Assembly: GCF_014204545.1 (NCBI RefSeq)
Contig: NZ_JACHLJ010000005.1
Coordinates: 1 to 51,021 of the forward strand
Direction: 5' to 3'
DNA length: 51,021 nt
From: Brevundimonas vesicularis
GTDB taxonomy: Bacteria > Pseudomonadota > Alphaproteobacteria > Caulobacterales > Caulobacteraceae
In this document: piece by piece, positions 27,285-35,773 of the stretch
Numbering within the stretch: position 1 is the stretch's first letter
Layout of the letters: each line of letters begins with the position of its first letter
Program-made: the position numbers and the translations under genes
The notes under the pieces: model-generated
The model's input: the letters and a program-made list of their open reading frames with translations, nothing else
Database searches by the model: none
What the model was told of the DNA's origin: nothing

Positions 27285-28060
27285 CCATGATGGATGGCGG
27301 CGATCCCGCCCGACAGGTTGGTCACGGACACGCGGCGGAAGCCGGCGTCCTCGATCATGCCCTTGAACGTATCCTGATCGGGGAAGCGACGGATGCTCTC
27401 GACCAGATACTGATAGCTGTAGCGATCCTTGGCGACCCAGCCGCCGATGCGCGGAATGGCGTGGAAGGACCAGGCGTCATAGACCTTGCGGATCGGCGTG
27501 GTCGTGGGGCGCGAAAACTCCAGGCACAGGAACCGACCGCCCGGCTTCAGCACCCGGCGCGCCTCGGCCAAAGCCTTGTCGATATGGGCCACGTTGCGAA
27601 TGCCGAAACTGATCGAATAGGCGTCGACCGAGGCGTCAGGCAGCGGCAGGTTCATGGCGTCGCCGACGCTCCACTGCATCTCCGGTTCGCCGCCCTTGTG
27701 GACGCCCGCCAGGATCATCTCGGCGTTGTAGTCCAGCACGATGACATTGGCGTCCTCGCCGCCGCGCCGCTCCTGGGCTGCGCGCGCCATCTTGGAATAG
27801 CGACGCGCCATGTCGCCGGTGCCGCCCGCGACGTCCAGAATGGTCTCGCCCGGACGCGGGTTCAGCTTGGCGGCGGCGATGTCCTTCCAGATGCGGTGGA
27901 CGCCGACGCTCATCAGGTCGTTCATCACATCGTAGTTGGAGGCGACGGAATCGAAGACCCCGCGCACCATCTTCACCTTCTCGCGCGCATCCACGTCGCG
28001 AAAGCCGAAGGAAGAACGATCACCCGACGAATGCGGGCCGTGGGAGGAGGCGTCGGTCAT
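27272..28060 (-). CDS. ubiE: Bifunctional demethylmenaquinone/ubiquinone C-methyltransferase UbiE
   Basis: Methylates the benzoquinol ring in ubiquinone synthesis. The 262-residue protein shows [22 protein letters not shown] motif I ([17 protein letters not shown]), SISFGIRNV (the C-methyltransferase signature) and [13 protein letters not shown], ending in [12 protein letters not shown], the canonical UbiE C-terminus. Length is normal. It heads the ubiE-ubiB pair and lies 51 bases after the Crp/Fnr regulator gene on the same strand. Confidence 0.96.
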   Translation of the reverse strand: MTDASSHGPHSSGDRSSFGFRDVDAREKVKMVRGVFDSVASNYDVMNDLMSVGVHRIWKDIAAAKLNPRPGETILDVAGGTGDMARRYSKMARAAQERRGGEDANVIVLDYNAEMILAGVHKGGEPEMQWSVGDAMNLPLPDASVDAYSISFGIRNVAHIDKALAEARRVLKPGGRFLCLEFSRPTTTPIRKVYDAWSFHAIPRIGGWVAKDRYSYQYLVESIRRFPDQDTFKGMIEDAGFRRVSVTNLSGGIAAIHHGWAI

Positions 28061-28111
28061 AGTCGTCGTCTAGCGCGTCGCAGCGTCCCCGTCATCCGAT
28101 GAGACACCCGA

Positions 28112-28813
28112 TCAGGCCGCTTCGGGCTGCGGCAGTTTCAAATCCTTCATCACGTCGCGCATCAGGCCGTAACAGCCGCACGACGCCGCCTCCAGACCGT
28201 CGCGATCCAGCACCCTGACCCAGCCGCGTCCCCGCTGGATCAGCGACTTGCGCTCCAGCACAGTGCCGACCTCCGACACCGTGGCGCGACGCACGCCCAG
28301 CATGCCGGCGATATCAGCCTGCGTCAGATCGATCCGGTCATCCTCGGCTCGGTCGTGGAGCATCAGCAGCCAGCGCGCCAACCGTTCGTCCAGCCGGTGC
28401 TGGGCATTGCAGGCGGCCGCCTGCTGCACCTGCGCCATCAAGCCTTCGGTGAAGCGCGACAGGGCCGAGCGCAGCGTCTCGCTGTCTTCCAGCGCCTCGC
28501 CGAATACTTCGGCCGAGCAATAAGCCGCGACGCCGTCGCGTTGAGAAATGGCCCGACTGGCGGCGCGCGCATTGAAGGGTCCGCAAGTGACGCCGATCAG
28601 GCCTTCGCGCCCGATGGCGGCCGTCTCCACCATCTTGTCATCCGGCAGGATGGTCATCAGCGACACCACGCCCTTGATCGGAAACCACACCTGATCGACC
28701 GCCTCGCCAGCGTCATAAAGCATCTGGCCGCGTGTAATCTCGCGCTCTTTCAAATGCGGTTCGATCCGCTTGCGGTCGGCCGCATCCAGGGCGGCGATCC
28801 AGAGATTTTCCAT
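28112..28813 (-). CDS. Crp/Fnr family transcriptional regulator
   Basis: A 233-residue regulator with an N-terminal cyclic-nucleotide-type beta-barrel (RGQMLYDAGEAVDQVWFPIKG, about residues 29-49) and a C-terminal winged helix with recognition segment DIAGMLGVRRATVSEVG (about 175-195). No FNR-type N-terminal cysteine cluster is present, so it is not an oxygen sensor of that type. The Cys-rich tail SCGCYGLM is odd and could bind a metal. It lies upstream of ubiE on the same strand and divergent from the pterin dehydratase gene. The effector is unknown. Confidence 0.8.
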   Translation of the reverse strand: MENLWIAALDAADRKRIEPHLKEREITRGQMLYDAGEAVDQVWFPIKGVVSLMTILPDDKMVETAAIGREGLIGVTCGPFNARAASRAISQRDGVAAYCSAEVFGEALEDSETLRSALSRFTEGLMAQVQQAAACNAQHRLDERLARWLLMLHDRAEDDRIDLTQADIAGMLGVRRATVSEVGTVLERKSLIQRGRGWVRVLDRDGLEAASCGCYGLMRDVMKDLKLPQPEAA

Positions 28814-28969
28814 CCTAACCCCGCTGGCGACCGATGACGCCGGAGAGCGACGATCATTGCTCGATCAATGCACAAGCTTGACCATGGGTTCCCTGGACGG
28901 AATCCGCACGGCTTCGCCGCTTGCCGCCATCCTTCAGGCGCCCTACGCCAAAGAAAAAGAGGAAACGCG

Positions 28970-29275
28970 ATGACCGACACACGGCTTGACGTAGCGGAAA
29001 CGCTGAAGGATTTGTCCGCCTGGCGCGCGCATGACGGCGATCGCCCGGCCATCACGCGGACGCTGAAGTTCGCGGATTTCAACGCCGCCTTCGGCTTCAT
29101 GACCCGCGTCGCCCTGATGGCCGACAAGATGGACCACCATCCCGAATGGTCGAATGTCTATGACCGCGTCGAAATCCTGCTCACCACCCACGACGCCGAT
29201 GGCGTGACGGACAAGGACGTGACCCTGGCCCGCTTCATTGACGACGTCGCCGCCGGTATGGGGGTGAAGTCGTGA
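28970..29275 (+). CDS. phhB: 4a-hydroxytetrahydrobiopterin dehydratase
   Basis: Pterin-4a-carbinolamine dehydratase that regenerates the pterin cofactor after aromatic hydroxylation. The 101-residue product contains the signature [13 protein letters not shown] with the catalytic histidine pair. The ATG at 28970 is preceded by AGAGGAA. No phenylalanine hydroxylase gene is adjacent, so it may serve an unlinked hydroxylase or, as in some alphaproteobacteria, have a moonlighting role. Its stop overlaps the GTG start of the next SDR gene, implying coupled expression. Confidence 0.9.
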   Translation: MTDTRLDVAETLKDLSAWRAHDGDRPAITRTLKFADFNAAFGFMTRVALMADKMDHHPEWSNVYDRVEILLTTHDADGVTDKDVTLARFIDDVAAGMGVKS

Positions 29276-30069
29276 GCGGCTCCGCGCGTCCCGGCCGCGT
29301 CGCCGGCAAGACGGCCCTGATCACTGGCGCGGCGGGCGGCCTGGGCGAGGCCATGGCCTTCATGCTGGCTCGCGAAGGCGCCCGCGTCGCCGTGACCGAC
29401 ATCGACGCCGCTCGCGCCCAGGCCCTGGCGAGCCGGATCAATGCGGAAATCCCGGACGCCGCCTTCGCCTATGCCCACGACGTGGCCAGCGAGACCGAAT
29501 GGGAAGGCGTGATCGCCGCCGCCGTCGCCGATCTCGGCGGCCTGTCGGTGTTGGTCAACAACGCCGGCGTCGGCGGCCCGCTGGCCTTCGTCGAACAGGA
29601 CACGATCGAGAACTGGCAGCGTCAGTACGAGATCAATCTACGCTCCATCATGCTGGGGGCCAAACACGCCATGCCGCATCTGCGCGCCTCGGCGCCGGCC
29701 TCGATCATCAACATCTCCTCGATCGCAGGGCTCGCGGCCGCCCCAGGCATGGGCGCCTATAACGCCACCAAGGCGGCGGTGTGGATGTACACCAAGACCC
29801 TGGCGCTGGAGGCCGCCAAGGCCGAATGGAACGTACGCTGCAACTCGGTCCATCCCGTCTTCATCAAGACGCCGATCCTGGATCCCTTCATCGCCATGGC
29901 CGGCGGGGACGAGGACAAGGCGCACGAGCGCCTCGCGCGGGGCATTCCCTTGAAGCGGATCGGCGAACCCGACGACGTCGCCTACTGCGTCCTCTATCTG
30001 GCGTCCGACGAATCCAAGTTCGTCACGGGATCCGAGTTCAAGATCGACGGCGGCATGACGGCGCAATAG
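29272..30069 (+). CDS. Classical short-chain dehydrogenase/reductase
   Basis: A 265-residue NAD(P)-dependent SDR. The cofactor motif is [10 protein letters not shown], the structural motif NNAG is present, the catalytic Ser lies in NISSIAG and the Tyr-Lys pair in YNATK. An aspartate at the end of strand two (VTDIDAARA) predicts NAD preference. The closest recognisable types are 3-beta-hydroxysteroid and cyclopentanol dehydrogenases. It starts at a GTG that overlaps the pterin dehydratase stop. Its stop codon lies within a terminator hairpin. Substrate unknown. Confidence 0.88.
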   Translation: MSGSARPGRVAGKTALITGAAGGLGEAMAFMLAREGARVAVTDIDAARAQALASRINAEIPDAAFAYAHDVASETEWEGVIAAAVADLGGLSVLVNNAGVGGPLAFVEQDTIENWQRQYEINLRSIMLGAKHAMPHLRASAPASIINISSIAGLAAAPGMGAYNATKAAVWMYTKTLALEAAKAEWNVRCNSVHPVFIKTPILDPFIAMAGGDEDKAHERLARGIPLKRIGEPDDVAYCVLYLASDESKFVTGSEFKIDGGMTAQ

Positions 30070-30086
30070 GGCGCGAGCGCCCTATT
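30065..30086 (+). terminator. Terminator overlapping the SDR stop codon
   Basis: Nine-base perfect stem (aatagggcg / cgccctatt) with a four-base loop. The TAG stop at 30067-30069 is inside the 5' arm. The T-tract is weak (gcttt). Confidence 0.6.
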
Positions 30087-30183
30087 GCTTTGCCTTTGGG
30101 GCCTATCGCGCTCCGCGCTGCTTGAGGCCGTTGTACGCAGTGTTCGGCGCCGTCATCATGCTTGTGTCGCGCATTCGGGATTG

Positions 30184-30213
30184 AGGCCGCTTACGCCATG
30201 CTGTAAGCGGCCT
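30184..30213. terminator. Perfect 11-bp hairpin upstream of tRNA-Arg
   Basis: Perfect inverted repeat aggccgcttac / gtaagcggcct with an eight-base loop, 23 bases before the tRNA. There is no T-run on either side, so it is not a classical terminator. It may be a factor-dependent terminator or a protein-binding palindrome. Confidence 0.35.
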
Positions 30214-30236
30214 GCTCCGGCGTCGCGCCGGCCGAC

Positions 30237-30313
30237 GCACCCGTAGCTCAGCTGGATAGAGTGCTGCCCTCCGAAGGCAGAGGTCACAGGTTCGAATCCT
30301 GTCGGGTGCGCCA
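30237..30313 (+). tRNA. tRNA-Arg(CCG)
   Basis: A 77-base cloverleaf with an encoded CCA. The acceptor stem GCACCCG pairs with CGGGTGC, the anticodon stem CTGCC pairs with GGCAG, and the loop CTCCGAA gives anticodon CCG (30271-30273). The T arm is ACAGG-TTCGAAT-CCTGT. Discriminator base G73. CGG is a frequent arginine codon in GC-rich genomes. Confidence 0.97.
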
Positions 30314-30417
30314 TTTTCCTTCACAATATTCCACGACGTCGTCTCCGGCGCGCGATGCTCGCGAAGACACGTCCAACACAAAATCGTCGTCGGGTTCTTG
30401 ATTACGCAAAGTCTATG

Positions 30418-30440
30418 TGACGTTATCTCGTAACAAGTCA
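30418..30440 (+). promoter_or_regulatory. Candidate Zur operator
   Basis: The core GTTATctcGTAAC (30422-30434) matches 9 of 12 defined positions of the zinc-repressor consensus GTTATAnTATAAC, and is flanked by an outer GTGAC/GTCAC inverted repeat. It lies 33 bases before the start of a ZnuD-like receptor gene, the expected position for a repressor-blocked promoter. Confidence 0.4.
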
Positions 30441-30466
30441 CTTCCTCACCAGGCTGAGAGTTTTCC

Positions 30467-32500
30467 ATGCGTCCCTCAAGCGTCTCGCGATCCCTGCTCA
30501 TGGCGGCCGCAGGCTCCACGATTCTGGCCGGCGCCGCCGCCGCGCAGTCGGCACCGCAAGCCCCGGCGGAGTTGGGCGACGTCATCGTGACGGGCGCGCC
30601 CTATGGCATCAGCCAGCGAGCCTCGGTAATCGCGACGGACGTGGTGGACGAACAGACCCTGGCCACGGCGCCGGCGGCCTCGCTGGGCGACATGCTCAGC
30701 GGACGTCCGGGCATCCGTTCGACCGACTTCGCGCCCGGCGCCAGCCGACCCGTCATTCGCGGCCTCAGCGGCCCACGCGTCCAGGTGCTGACCAACGGCA
30801 TCGGCCTGATCGACGCGAGCTCTGTTTCGCCGGATCACGCCGTGGCCACCGATCCGGCCGAGGCCAATCGTATCGAGATCATTCGCGGGCCCGCGACGCT
30901 GGTCTATGGCGGCTCGGCCATCGGCGGCGTGGTCAATGTTCTGGATGATCGCATTCCCACCGAAATCCCCGAGGGCGGCGTGTCCGGCGTGGTCTCCACC
31001 CAGGCGTCCAGCGTGGACGACGGCCGCAGCGCCTTCGGACGCGTAACCGTCGGCAGTGGAAACTTCGCCTTCAACGTCGATGGCGTGAAGCGCAAGACCG
31101 ACGACTACGACATCCCGGCCCCGGCCATTTCCGCCAGGCGCGCCGCCGCCGAAGGCCTCGCGCGCGAGGACACCAGAACTCAGCCCAACAGCTACACCGA
31201 CCTGGAAGCCTGGGGCGTCGGCGGTTCCTACATCGGCGACAAGGGCTTCGCCGGCGTTTCCTACAAGAACACCGACAGCGAATACGGCACAGTCGCCGAG
31301 GAGTCGGTCTTCATCAAGCTGAACCAGAAGCGCTGGGACGCGCGTGGCGAATACCGTTTCGACAGCGGGCCCTTCTCGGCCCTGCGCGGCTCCTACGGCC
31401 ATGCCGACTATACTCACACCGAGTTCGAGGCCGTGGGCGAACCAGGCACCATCTTCAACTCCGACGGCTGGGAAGGCCGTGCTGACCTGGTCCAGCGCGA
31501 ACGCAACGGCTGGAACGGCGCCGTCGGGGTTCAGGCCCTGTCGCGCAACTTCGAGGCCATCGGCGAGGAGGCCTTCGTGCCCAGCATCAAGATCGACGAA
31601 CTGGGCCTTTATACGGTGCAGCGTCTGGACCTCGGCAACCATGGTTTCGAAGGCGGCCTGCGCTATGACCGTCGCGAACTCAGCGGCACGCCCATCGGCG
31701 GCGCCAGCGAAGTCACGCGCGAGTTCGACAACTGGTCGGCGTCCGCCGCCGCCTTCATCCGCCCGACCGCCGGCCTGTTCCTGGGCCTCAGCCTGGCCCA
31801 CAACGAGCGCGCGCCCAGCGAGGTCGAGCTGTTCGCCGATGGCGTCCACATCGCCACCGCCGCCTACGAGACCGGCGACCTGACGCTGAACTCCGAGAAG
31901 GTGACGACGCTGGAGGGCACCGCCCACTATGATCGCGGCCGGTTCACCGGCGATCTGCACGTTTATCACTCCTGGTATAACGGCTTCATCGACGAACGGC
32001 CGACGGGCGACCAGTTCTATTTCGAGGAAGAGGACGAGTTCTTCCCCATCTATCGGTTCGTCCAGACCGACGCCAAATTCTATGGCTTCGAGCTGGAAGG
32101 CGCCCATGCGCTTTGGCAGGACGGCGATCGCAAACTCTCGCTGGAAGGCGCGGCCGACTATGTCCACGCCCAGACAGACTTCGGCCCTGCCGCGCGGATC
32201 CCGCCCTACTCCGTCACCGGACGCCTTGCCTGGACATCGACCAGGTTCGATGCCAGCGCGGAGGTTCGCCACGTCGGCGAACAGGACCGGGTCGCCAACA
32301 CATTCGAACTGCCGACCGACGACTACACCCTGGTCAACGCCTCGGTCGCGGTCCGTCCCTTCGCCCAGCAGAACGTCACCCTGTTCGCCGAGGCGCGGAA
32401 CCTGACGGACGAGGAAGCCCGCGAACACGTGTCCTTCCTCAAGGACATCGCCCCTCTGCCCGGCCGCAATCTTCGGGTCGGCGTCGCCTACCGCTTCTGA
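30467..32500 (+). CDS. TonB-dependent receptor, ZnuD/ZnuK-like (probable zinc uptake)
   Basis: A 677-residue outer-membrane receptor with signal peptide (MRPSSVSRSLLMAAAGSTILAGAAAAQ), TonB box-like GDVIVTG, a plug and a 22-strand barrel ending in phenylalanine (GVAYRF). The plug segment SVSPDHAVATDPAEANRIEI and GPATLVYGGSAIGG, plus the loop EEEDEFFPIYRFVQTDAKFYG, closely resemble the ZnuD family, which imports zinc in Neisseria; a homologue in Caulobacter is Zur-regulated. No long His-rich loop is evident. The zinc assignment is inferred from family likeness and the upstream Zur-like site. A terminator follows. Confidence 0.8.
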   Translation: MRPSSVSRSLLMAAAGSTILAGAAAAQSAPQAPAELGDVIVTGAPYGISQRASVIATDVVDEQTLATAPAASLGDMLSGRPGIRSTDFAPGASRPVIRGLSGPRVQVLTNGIGLIDASSVSPDHAVATDPAEANRIEIIRGPATLVYGGSAIGGVVNVLDDRIPTEIPEGGVSGVVSTQASSVDDGRSAFGRVTVGSGNFAFNVDGVKRKTDDYDIPAPAISARRAAAEGLAREDTRTQPNSYTDLEAWGVGGSYIGDKGFAGVSYKNTDSEYGTVAEESVFIKLNQKRWDARGEYRFDSGPFSALRGSYGHADYTHTEFEAVGEPGTIFNSDGWEGRADLVQRERNGWNGAVGVQALSRNFEAIGEEAFVPSIKIDELGLYTVQRLDLGNHGFEGGLRYDRRELSGTPIGGASEVTREFDNWSASAAAFIRPTAGLFLGLSLAHNERAPSEVELFADGVHIATAAYETGDLTLNSEKVTTLEGTAHYDRGRFTGDLHVYHSWYNGFIDERPTGDQFYFEEEDEFFPIYRFVQTDAKFYGFELEGAHALWQDGDRKLSLEGAADYVHAQTDFGPAARIPPYSVTGRLAWTSTRFDASAEVRHVGEQDRVANTFELPTDDYTLVNASVAVRPFAQQNVTLFAEARNLTDEEAREHVSFLKDIAPLPGRNLRVGVAYRF

Positions 32501-32511
32501 CGAACCCTGAG

Positions 32512-32541
32512 CCTTCGGCGCAGCCTTGGTTGCGCCGAAGG
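32512..32541 (+). terminator. Intrinsic terminator of the ZnuD-like gene
   Basis: Perfect 11-base stem (ccttcggcgca / tgcgccgaagg) with an eight-base loop and trailing ttt, 12 bases past the stop codon. Confidence 0.82.
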
Positions 32542-32555
32542 TTTACACGCGTCGG

Positions 32556-32580
32556 CGAACGCGAACCGCCTCCGTGCGTT
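32556..32580 (+). promoter_or_regulatory. Weak EcfG-like promoter candidate
   Basis: CGAAC-N16-CGTT, one mismatch from GGAAC-N16-CGTT. The CGTT ends only 8 bases before the ATG of the small membrane protein, so a transcript from here would be almost leaderless. In DNA this GC-rich, a chance match is quite possible. Confidence 0.25.
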
Positions 32581-32588
32581 GATCGCCC

Positions 32589-32750
32589 ATGACCGAAAAA
32601 GAACCCCGCAAAGTCCCGATCGGCTACGAAGACCGGCCCGATAGGCCGACAAGAGGCGCCTTTCGCATCACGGCCCTCGCCATAGCGGCCGCAGCCGTCG
32701 TCTTCCTGACGCTGATCGCGGTTGTCGTCATGCGAAGCGGCGGGATTTAG
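32589..32750 (+). CDS. Small single-span membrane protein
   Basis: A 53-residue protein: a charged N-terminal half (MTEKEPRKVPIGYEDRP...) followed by one hydrophobic helix (ITALAIAAAAVVFLTLIAVV) and a short RSGGI tail. There is no cleavage site, so it is probably a bitopic inner-membrane protein with its N-terminus in the cytoplasm. Codon third positions are GC-rich like those of neighbouring genes, which supports coding. It sits alone between the receptor terminator and the HhH gene. Function unknown. Confidence 0.6.
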   Translation: MTEKEPRKVPIGYEDRPDRPTRGAFRITALAIAAAAVVFLTLIAVVVMRSGGI

Positions 32751-32895
32751 GGGCTCAGGGCCTTCCGACCTGTGTCAGGGCGCGGCTTGCTGCACGTCCT
32801 TCCCAAGCGCTTGAAAAATTCACCAGCCGGCGAGGTCGCCAGCCCGCGCAACGCTGCGGCCACCGGCCGCGAGGCTCTACTACGGACCGCGAGAG

Positions 32896-33096
32896 ATGAT
32901 TGACTTAAACACCGCCACTGCGGCCGAACTCGATGGCGTCGAACTCTTGCGTGACCATGGGTTTGAGATTGTCCGCTATCGCGAGGAACGCGGTCTGTTC
33001 ACCAGCCTTCGCCAGCTCGACGAAGTGCCGGGTCTGGCCCAAAAAACGGATGGCGTCGAAGCGCACCTTTACGTCAAACCTGCCGACGCCACCTAG
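32896..33096 (+). CDS. Small helix-hairpin-helix protein
   Basis: A 66-residue protein resembling the ComEA-type helix-hairpin-helix domain: LNTATAAELD, then IVRYREERGLFTSLRQLDEV and PGLAQKTDG. In the first hairpin the usual PGIG turn is replaced by VELLRDHGF, as in a small-protein subfamily often found alone in alphaproteobacteria. It has no signal peptide, unlike ComEA. DNA binding is plausible but not shown. The ATG is preceded by GAGAG. No competence genes are adjacent. Confidence 0.65.
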   Translation: MIDLNTATAAELDGVELLRDHGFEIVRYREERGLFTSLRQLDEVPGLAQKTDGVEAHLYVKPADAT

Positions 33097-33481
33097 CCGC
33101 TATCTTTATCAAAGCGGCGGCTATAACCAGGGTATTGTGACGCCGTGAGAGATGCCGCGATATGAACCCTTGGGATTGGCTGGGCTGACGATTTGGTTAA
33201 ATCGCCAGGCACCCCTCAACCCGACAGCAGAAAGCCCCACGGCTTTTGGCGGTGGGGCTTTTTGGTGTTTTGCGTGCGGGAGCACGCACTGGCCACAGCA
33301 GTATATTCGGCGTTGTCGATATTCCGGCCTGACCACAAGTCGCCACGCGCCGCCATTCCGGCAGTTACAAATGCGCCAGTAGCGGAGTTTAGGCTTTCTC
33401 CGGAAATCGATATGGAAGCCTTGGAATCCCCGACACCTGCCAAGGGTTAATGGATTGGTCCAAGCGTCGGCGGGCTATTGG
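33097..33481. other. 385-bp intergenic region, possible small RNA
   Basis: No coding frame here has convincing composition; the open frames look random. The stretch holds a strong terminator hairpin (33231-33261) that is too far from the HhH stop codon (135 bases) to be its obvious terminator. A weak -35-like TTGTGA (33135-33140) lies upstream, so an RNA of about 100 bases ending at the hairpin is possible. The rest, to the SDR stop codon, shows nothing recognisable. AT content is higher than in the neighbours. Confidence 0.4.
33231..33261 (+). terminator. Intrinsic terminator in the intergenic region
   Basis: Perfect ten-base stem (aaagccccac / gtggggcttt) with an 11-base loop and a T-run (ttttt) on the plus strand. 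It may end a small RNA or the HhH transcript. Confidence 0.75.
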
Positions 33482-34270
33482 TCAGACGGTCGGCACGGTT
33501 CCGCCGTCGACGACGAGCTCCGAACCATGAATGGAGGACGCCCGATCCGAAGCGAGGAAGGCGATGGCTTCGGCGACTTCCCAAGGCTCGGCGCCGCGTC
33601 CGATCGCAATGCCGCCGAGTCCTGCAAGGACGTGCTGGCGCGCGTCTTCCAGGGCGCCGCCGTTGGCCGCCTGTATGCGTTTCAGGAACACGTCCGTGCC
33701 CCCGGTCATGATCCAGCCTGGCGAGACGGTGTTGACCCGCACGCCCTTGGGACCAAGCTCCTTGGAGATGGACTTGCTATAGGTCCTCAGCGCGGCCTTG
33801 GCGGCGGCATAGGCCGTGGTCGCGTCCGGCAGGGGCAAAACCGGCTGGATGGAGGTGACGTGCACCACTGCGCCCGCGCCCCGCTCGATCATCTGCGGGA
33901 TCAGCAGCCGGTCCAGCCGAACCGCCGCCAGAAGGTTCAGGTTCAGTTCGGAAAGCCAGTGCTCGTCCGTGAGTGCGACGAAACCGCCGCCGGGCGCGGC
34001 GGACCCGCCCAGCACATGGGCGACGATGTCGATGCCGCCCAGCCGCTCGAGCGCCGCACGGGCCAAGGCTTCCCCGCCCTTGGCTGTCGTTAAGTTAACT
34101 TCGACGAACTCGACCCCGTCGAGGGGGTCAGGGTTCGAGCGCGCCGAGGTGATCACCCGGGCGCCGCCCGCCAGGAAACGCTCGACGGCGGCCCGGCCAA
34201 GCCCTTTGGTGCCGCCGGTGATGAGGACCCGCTTGCCCGCAAACTCCATGGGATCAGCGAGGACGGTCAT
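33482..34270 (-). CDS. Short-chain dehydrogenase/reductase
   Basis: A 262-residue SDR with [10 protein letters not shown] (cofactor loop), a changed NNAG motif (HVLGGSAAP), catalytic Ser in HVTSIQPV and the Tyr-Lys pair in YAAAK, then PGWIMT. The LGGS variant of NNAG is seen in a subset of divergent SDRs. It starts at an ATG that overlaps the stop of the SnoaL-like gene (ATGA), so the two are coupled. It is divergent from a LysR regulator that probably controls the pair. Substrate unknown. Confidence 0.85.
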   Translation of the reverse strand: MTVLADPMEFAGKRVLITGGTKGLGRAAVERFLAGGARVITSARSNPDPLDGVEFVEVNLTTAKGGEALARAALERLGGIDIVAHVLGGSAAPGGGFVALTDEHWLSELNLNLLAAVRLDRLLIPQMIERGAGAVVHVTSIQPVLPLPDATTAYAAAKAALRTYSKSISKELGPKGVRVNTVSPGWIMTGGTDVFLKRIQAANGGALEDARQHVLAGLGGIAIGRGAEPWEVAEAIAFLASDRASSIHGSELVVDGGTVPTV

Positions 34271-34596
34271 GCCGAGACCTCCATGGCCTTGATGACGTCG
34301 CCGTCGAGCTCGACGCGATAGGTGAAGCGGATCGGGCTGCCCGGGAAATCGCCATGGGCCGGACCTTCCATCACGACCGCAGGCCCCTCATGACGAACGG
34401 CGTCGGGGGTGAAGATCGCCTTCAGATCGATGACCATCGTCTTGAGCAGGGCGCGGATTTCGGCATGCCCCTTAAAGCGTTTGCCGTTGTCTAGAAGGAC
34501 CGCCTCGGCGGCGAAGGTCTTGACCATGCCGTCGAGGTCGAGCCGGGCGTTGGCCTCAACATAGTCGGCGATGGGGGAAGGAAGCTCTGGCGGCAT
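34267..34596 (-). CDS. SnoaL/NTF2-like small protein
   Basis: A 109-residue alpha+beta cone-fold protein: [22 protein letters not shown] at the N-terminus and [17 protein letters not shown] at the C-terminus, typical of the SnoaL-like/NTF2 superfamily (ketosteroid isomerase-type pocket). The frame is open far upstream, but the ATG at 34596 gives a normal domain. It precedes and overlaps the SDR gene. The pocket function (isomerase, hydrolase or binding) cannot be told from sequence. Confidence 0.75.
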   Translation of the reverse strand: MPPELPSPIADYVEANARLDLDGMVKTFAAEAVLLDNGKRFKGHAEIRALLKTMVIDLKAIFTPDAVRHEGPAVVMEGPAHGDFPGSPIRFTYRVELDGDVIKAMEVSA

Positions 34597-34723
34597 TGGT
34601 CTGTCCTGCTGGCTGTGGTCACGGCGCTGTGGCCGCATCGTCGATGACGCTAAGGTAGAGATGGACAGGTCGCGCGATAATCGGGACAAATCGGCGCCAG
34701 TCGTCACGAAAGGCGGGACAATA

Positions 34724-35644
34724 ATGAAGAGCAGCCTGACCGAACTGGACGCGGTTCTGGTCGTCGCCCGCTGCGGAAAGTTCCGTACTGCCGCAATCGA
34801 ACTCGGCGTCTCGACAACTGCGCTCAGCAATGCGATCGGAAAGCTGGAGCGCACGCTCGGCGTAAGGTTATTCAATCGGACGACCCGAAGCGTGTCCCTG
34901 ACCGAGGCGGGTCAGCAATTCGTTTCACAGGTCGCTTCGGCCCTGAGAGACATCCATGAGGCCATGGACGGCGTGCGTTCCCGACAGTCCACGCCGTCGG
35001 GCACGCTGCGCATTAACGCCTTTCCGACGGCCGCGCGGGAAATCTTCTCTTCCCTCATCCTGCCGTTCATCGACGTCCACCCCCAGGTCCACGTCGACGT
35101 GGTCACCGAGGGTCGAATGGTGGACATCGTCGCGGGCGGCTTCGATTTCGGCGTCCGCGCCGCAGATCGGGTGCCAGTCGACATGATCGCCCTCCCGCTC
35201 GGGCTCGCCCGGCGCAATGTGGTGGTGGCGTCACACGCATATCTGGAAAAGCGGGGCACGCCGATGGTCCCACAAGACCTGGCCACGTACGCTTGTCTCC
35301 GCGTCCGCCTTCCCAATGGTGCGATCTATCGCTGGCCGTTCGAGAAGAAGGGGCAGTCGGTCCATATCGACGCGGAGGGCGCCCTCACCCTTGATGAGGC
35401 CGGCCTCGCCCGCACCGCGGCACTCGCGGGGGTCGGGCTGACACTGGCCATGGAATCCGACGTGCGCGAAGACATCGAGGCCGGTCGACTGGTGCAGGTC
35501 CTTGAGGACTGGACGCCGAACCAGGCGCTGTTGAGCCTCTACTACCCCAGCCGACGGAACCCGACGGCGGCGTTCAGGGCGTTCGTTGAATTTGCGCGGA
35601 AGCAAAGCGAGGCGTCCGGCGGCTCGAGGCGCTCTCAGGACTGA
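34724..35644 (+). CDS. LysR-type transcriptional regulator
   Basis: A 306-residue LysR protein. The winged helix (residues 1-60) includes [20 protein letters not shown] and [20 protein letters not shown]. The effector domain starts around residue 90 ([17 protein letters not shown]) and includes [11 protein letters not shown]. The ATG at 34724 is preferred over an open upstream frame because the HTH starts immediately after it. It is divergent from the SnoaL-SDR pair, with 127 bases between, the usual layout for a LysR regulator and its target. The inducer is unknown. Confidence 0.88.
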   Translation: MKSSLTELDAVLVVARCGKFRTAAIELGVSTTALSNAIGKLERTLGVRLFNRTTRSVSLTEAGQQFVSQVASALRDIHEAMDGVRSRQSTPSGTLRINAFPTAAREIFSSLILPFIDVHPQVHVDVVTEGRMVDIVAGGFDFGVRAADRVPVDMIALPLGLARRNVVVASHAYLEKRGTPMVPQDLATYACLRVRLPNGAIYRWPFEKKGQSVHIDAEGALTLDEAGLARTAALAGVGLTLAMESDVREDIEAGRLVQVLEDWTPNQALLSLYYPSRRNPTAAFRAFVEFARKQSEASGGSRRSQD

Positions 35645-35773
35645 GCGACAGAAGCAGACAGAGCAGCGCCATCCAAAATCCGACTATAGCCTCCAGGGCG
35701 GACTAACCGTCGTGGCCCGATCAGCCCATGCGGAGACGCTGACAAAGACCGCCGTTCGCGGCATGCTGAGGGG

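Noticed and set aside
30476..32428. 650-codon minus-strand frame opposite the ZnuD-like receptor
   Set aside because: No recognisable domain or signal peptide; mirror of a standard receptor gene.
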